DNA from: Amorphochlora amoebiformis
Taxonomy: Eukaryota; Cercozoa; Chlorarachniophyceae
DNA: 64,000 bases
Reading direction: 5' to 3'
Assembly: GCA_054601695.1 (NCBI GenBank)
Contig: BAAHQB010000002.1
Coordinates: 1,922,001-1,986,000, forward strand
Shown here piece after piece: positions 60,468 through 64,000 of this stretch (position 1 is the first letter of the stretch; each line of letters opens with the position of its first letter). Made by a program: the position numbers and the translations under genes. The notes under the pieces are model-generated. The model worked only from the letters and a program-made list of their open reading frames with translations. It did no database searches and had not been told where the DNA came from.

Positions 60468-61309
60468 CATATATATATAGATAAAAAAAATAATAATAAT
60501 AACAATAGTAATAACAATAATAATAAGTATGTAATATACCTGTACCTCTACGATCAGATATACATATATATTTATACACATATATATACATATCTACATG
60601 TCTATTTATGTATGTATACACATATATATATATATATATTTATATATATATGTATTTTATGTTGAATGCATAATTATATATGCTCGTGTACATGTATATA
60701 TATGTACGTATATGTATGCATATATGTATGCATTTTATGTATACATAAAATACATCTATATATATATATATGAAATATATATTATATATATATATATGTA
60801 TATGTAATAATAAATAATTTTTTAACTTAAATATCTCCCATACATACATATTTGTATGCATTTACATATAAAATACATACGTACATTATTAAATGTACAT
60901 TACATGTATGTGTATATGGGTATATATGTATACATACATTTTTATAAAGAAGAAATACTACATATCTGGTATAAATAAATTCCTCCGCACCTGATCCAGT
61001 AGCCAAGGAGGTCTAACTCGCGCATCCCTCACATTATTCGCATACGAGGACAAGAACGGCCTTCGAAATAAAAAAGTAACATGTTAGTAATTATGCAAGC
61101 AACACACTATAGGAACACGTCTAGACATTTACTTATGTGCACAATTAGAACATATCTAGATTTGTAATGTACGTTTGTATATACTTATATACATATATAT
61201 TATATATATATATATATTATATTTTAAGTACATCTATATATATATCGATATATATATACATATATATATATATATCGATTATATATATATATAAAATCTG
61301 TATTTGATG

Positions 61310-61343
<34 letters not shown>

Positions 61344-62089
61344 CATGTGTATATATCTGCATAGATATTCGACGCACGTGTCTTTTTGATGTAGGGTAAT
61401 TTACCTAAAAACACCCACAAGACCGTTCCAGAGCTCCATTTCGCGCCGGAGTACGTGTTCTTCGATACGAAGCTGAGGTTTAAATTCATAAACTTTCCTC
61501 TGCCTTTTCCCGTCGCCTTTCTCGATATCTCACTCCTTTTTTTCTCTCTTCATTTTCTCTTCTCTCCCTTTCTATATGTACGTATCTATGGAGAATATAT
61601 GAACACATGTGCCTGTTATAATATTAGTGTTAATAAAATATTAATAATAATGATAGTAATAATAATGGACAAATCATCTATATGTACGTACATAGGGTGA
61701 ATATACGAACACATGTGCACATTGTGATATTAATATTAATGAAAATAATAATAGTAATGATAGTAATAATAATTAAACATTCATTAAGACATACATCTTC
61801 ATATATATATTATCTATATATATATATATGTATTACCTGATTCTCGTTCTGAATGTTGGCCTTTAGCAGGTAAATTCGCCGTAATGCAGCCACGACAAGC
61901 CCCTTCACTAATCTCATCAACCCTATCATGTATGTGTATATATATAATTATATGCATACATATACTATATTATGTATACAAATATATAGATGGAGGGATT
62001 AGTAATGAGGAACTGAGAATACAGAGAGAATGATAGATGGATGGATAGAGTGAAATGAATGAGCAGAGATGTATATGTATATAAATATA

Positions 62090-62120
<31 letters not shown>

Positions 62121-62127
62121 GTATATA

Positions 62128-62176
<49 letters not shown>

Positions 62177-62306
62177 TATGTACATGTATACATACATAAA
62201 TTATCTATTTATATATATGCAATAATATATGTATTTATGTTCACATACATATGTATACGTATATACGCATACGTATAAATATGTATAAATTGTACACACA
62301 CACACG

Positions 62307-62341
<35 letters not shown>

Positions 62342-62384
62342 GTACATTTGTATACACATACATGTGTTTATATATATATCAGTC

Positions 62385-62415
<31 letters not shown>

Positions 62416-62773
62416 GTATACATATTATAGATATGTCCATCACCAGATATTGAATCATTCCGCTCGTTGCTTGCCGTCGGTTTAGCATCTCCAATAGCTG
62501 TAACAACGTTTATACGTATGACAAATACTCATATGTGTATGATAGATATCTATTATGCAAGTGTATATTACATACACACACACATTAAATATATAAATAT
62601 ATTTATCTGTAAAAATAGCATACCAATCCTCGAGTAAATGCTACGGGACACCTTCGCATCTAAATTCTCAGCCCGCAGGGATTCAAACCTAAAGTAAAAA
62701 AGACAAAACACGAGAGAAAAGAATTAACTATACTCGTCCAAGTAAATTCTCCGTACTTAATGTAACAGTACAT
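52401..62773 (-). CDS. Unidentified large helical protein, about 19 exons
   Basis: Exons: 62773-62757, 62688-62624, 62497-62444, 61922-61837, 61472-61405, 61060-60991, 60376-60332, 59244-59194, 58848-58790, 57067-57036, 56605-56516, one near 55680-55455, 55259-55169, 54577-54528, 53920-53805, 53452-53401, 53270-53104, 52478-52401 (TAA). All joins except those at the 55.5-kb exon are in phase. Segments are amphipathic helices ([73 protein letters not shown]). The order [12 protein letters not shown], then LKQLWDF, then [20 protein letters not shown] weakly recalls the N-terminal HEAT-repeat region of symplekin/Pta1. That is a guess, not an identification. The 5' end is uncertain: the first exon has an acceptor-like CTGAAG before its ATG, so the gene may continue to the exon at 63908. 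The intron at 57068-58789 holds an opposite-strand ORF. Confidence 0.55.
52767..52975. repeat. Tandem pair of about 100-bp units
   Basis: ACTTAGACACGT, then ATGGAAGTATATACATACAC, then a TA run, then AACATCTGTATAATTACATC occurs at 52767-52860 and again at 52861-52975. The copies differ in the length of their CA and TA runs. Confidence 0.85.
53270..53400. repeat. CT-rich tract
   Basis: Pyrimidine-rich on the + strand, in an intron of the large - strand gene. Another such tract covers 53500-53800. Because the gene is on the - strand, the tract is purine-rich in the transcript, so it cannot act as an ordinary polypyrimidine tract. Confidence 0.85.
55455..55680 (-). CDS. Frame-ambiguous exon of the large helical gene
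   Basis: Balanced composition with long open frames on both strands. Three - strand readings are open: [38 protein letters not shown] and [19 protein letters not shown]. Only the third satisfies the phases of the exons at 56516 and 55259. The first looks most like protein. The + strand reads [20 protein letters not shown], ending before GGTAAGC, a good donor. Strand and frame therefore stay open. A missed microexon or a base error would explain the conflict. Confidence 0.4.
57075..57130 (+). repeat. Degenerate TTAGGG-type units
   Basis: GGTTTAGGGTTTGG, then AGATTACAAAATTATGTTAGG, beside the exon starting at 57067. A similar run is at 57728-57760. Confidence 0.6.
57795..57930 (+). CDS. Possible + strand exon nested in an intron of the - strand gene
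   Basis: After CTCAATAG the + strand reads [18 protein letters not shown], then [20 protein letters not shown], then GTAGCT. It is open for 42 codons and acidic. No partner exon was found on the + strand. The - strand gene joins 58790 to 57067 without needing this segment. It may be chance. Confidence 0.3.
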
Positions 62774-62786
62774 CTTCAGAAAAAGA

Positions 62787-63035
62787 ATGATCTACAGAGG
62801 GAAACCGAAATTAGATGCAAAACAGGTTCTCAGATTCCCGAATTTGAAGAGATTCACAGGGAATAGTGCTGGCAGGTTTAAAACCCGGAAGATTTCCATA
62901 AATCTAGAACACTCGTTACAATGGGTAAGAAAGATGAATTTTACCGAAACTGAATTTTTCGCATTGAATTTAGTAGTTGGTCCCATGATAGACGTTGAAG
63001 GGGCACGTTGTTTATCGCATCCCATAGCTCCACAG
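62787..63035 (+). CDS. Unidentified ORF or first exon, 83 codons
   Basis: ATG to donor GTATGC, open throughout: MIYRGKPKLDAKQVLRFPNL, then a basic stretch (GRFKTRKISINLEH), then WVRKMNFTETEFFALNLVVG and HPIAPQ. Its start lies 13 bp from the first exon of the - strand gene. The same DNA is also open on the - strand (LWDAINNVPLQRLSWDQLLN, before GTAAAA). Only one of the two is likely to be real. No family is recognised and no downstream exon was found. Confidence 0.4.
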
Positions 63036-63105
63036 GTATGCTTACCTATGTATGTATACATACTAACTATTTATATATATATATTATACATACATACATA
63101 CATAC

Positions 63106-63152
<47 letters not shown>

Positions 63153-63484
63153 ATGCACATACAATGTAATTAAACATATTTAATGTCGTACTAGACTAAT
63201 CAACCAAGCAAAAATCAACCATCCTTCTACTTCGAAAGAGGCTGCAACAACAATTTAATTTTGTATAGTGTGCTGTAAATACATAATCCCCACATTAAAA
63301 TCGTTTTTGTAAGTACATTAGTATTTATCATTTATGTCCTTTATCTAATATATACGATATATTATTAACAGTATATGTATATATACATACATATACAATA
63401 TCGTCTACACATGTACATTTTTATTCTTACCGGGTAAGTCACACAGCGTTCCAGTAGTGAAGAGAGTATCTTGAGTTGAATGAG

Positions 63485-63660
63485 GTAAGTATCAGGGTTA
63501 AGCTTAGGATTAGGTTAGAGTTAAAAGTGAGCACAGAGACATGGCTCAGATAGAGTTGGGGTTTGATGAGGCTTATCGTTAGGGTTAGGGTTGGATTTGG
63601 GAATGGAATAGGGGCATACCTTTGGATAGGTTTGTTCAAGACGGGTTAAGAGACATGCCT
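63485..63660 (+). repeat. Degenerate TTAGGG-type block
   Basis: AGGGTTAAGCTTAGGATTAGG through CGTTAGGGTTAGGGTTGG, of the same kind as the blocks at 51-52 kb. Confidence 0.8.
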
Positions 63661-63827
63661 TGATGTGGGAGACCAGGATTGAAACACATTGCTTTTTGGC
63701 AACCTATGTACATGTGTGTTTATATTATCTGCACATATTATATATATGTATATATATATATATGTATATGTACAGAGGAAAAATGCATATGGTTATCTAT
63801 CATGTATTTATGTAATTTTGTGTACAC

Positions 63828-63908
63828 TTGAAATATTTGTAAATGAATTTTTTTGCTGTATCTATACTTATGCCTGCGTAACACAATCCTGTTTTCATCA
63901 TCTCCTGG
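63828..63908 (-). CDS. Isolated - strand exon at the window edge
   Basis: Acceptor AAACAG, 27 codons (PGDDENRIVLRRHKYRYSKK, then IHLQIFQ), donor GTGTAC, phase 0. It could be an upstream exon of the large - strand gene (next exon 62773, also phase 0) or the end of another gene beyond the window. Confidence 0.45.
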
Positions 63909-63963
63909 CTGTTTGCATAAATACATATTATAATATATGTAAATATATTTATAGATATATAGC

Positions 63964-63998
<35 letters not shown>

Positions 63999-64000
63999 AC

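Overview
This window is nuclear DNA of an intron-rich eukaryote, probably a protist or another microbial lineage. No prokaryotic feature is present. The reasons are GT-AG introns throughout, an ABCE1 gene in 15 exons, spliceosome- and chromatin-type proteins, and telomere-like TTAGGG runs. The species cannot be named from the sequence. TA/TATG microsatellite makes up most of the DNA; exons are short (8-300 bp) islands of balanced composition. Almost all long [10 protein letters not shown] reading frames are translated microsatellite and are left out.

I rebuilt genes by hand, requiring a splice acceptor, a donor and matching codon phase at each junction. Layout from left to right: a small basic protein (-, 1733-2559); a possible SPF27/BCAS2-like spliceosome protein (+, from 2953); scattered + strand exons from about 12.3 kb that end in a clear terminal exon at 18858; a complete 195-residue basic protein (-, 25277-20498); a large PWWP-domain protein in about 26 exons (-, 38895-26803); ABCE1/Rli1, the ribosome-recycling ATPase (+, 39022-44717, 653 residues); a complete 313-residue protein of unknown function (-, 51681-45123); a large helical protein in about 19 exons (-, 62773-52401); a + strand ORF at 62787; and one further - strand exon at 63908-63828.

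ABCE1 and the PWWP gene are head-to-head, with 126 bp between their start codons. ABCE1 and the 313-residue gene are tail-to-tail, 405 bp apart. Telomere-like arrays in both orientations (about 11.3, 14.1, 22.8-26.5, 50.7-52.4, 57 and 63.5 kb) sit inside introns and between genes, and carry a recurring block of about 45 bp that is not telomeric. A dispersed element related to 6833-7114 recurs at 21.3 and 24.6 kb.

The most unusual pattern is that several exon-like islands are copied two or three times within a few hundred bases, each copy set between TA runs. This looks like local duplication driven by the microsatellite. No RNA gene or CRISPR array could be supported.
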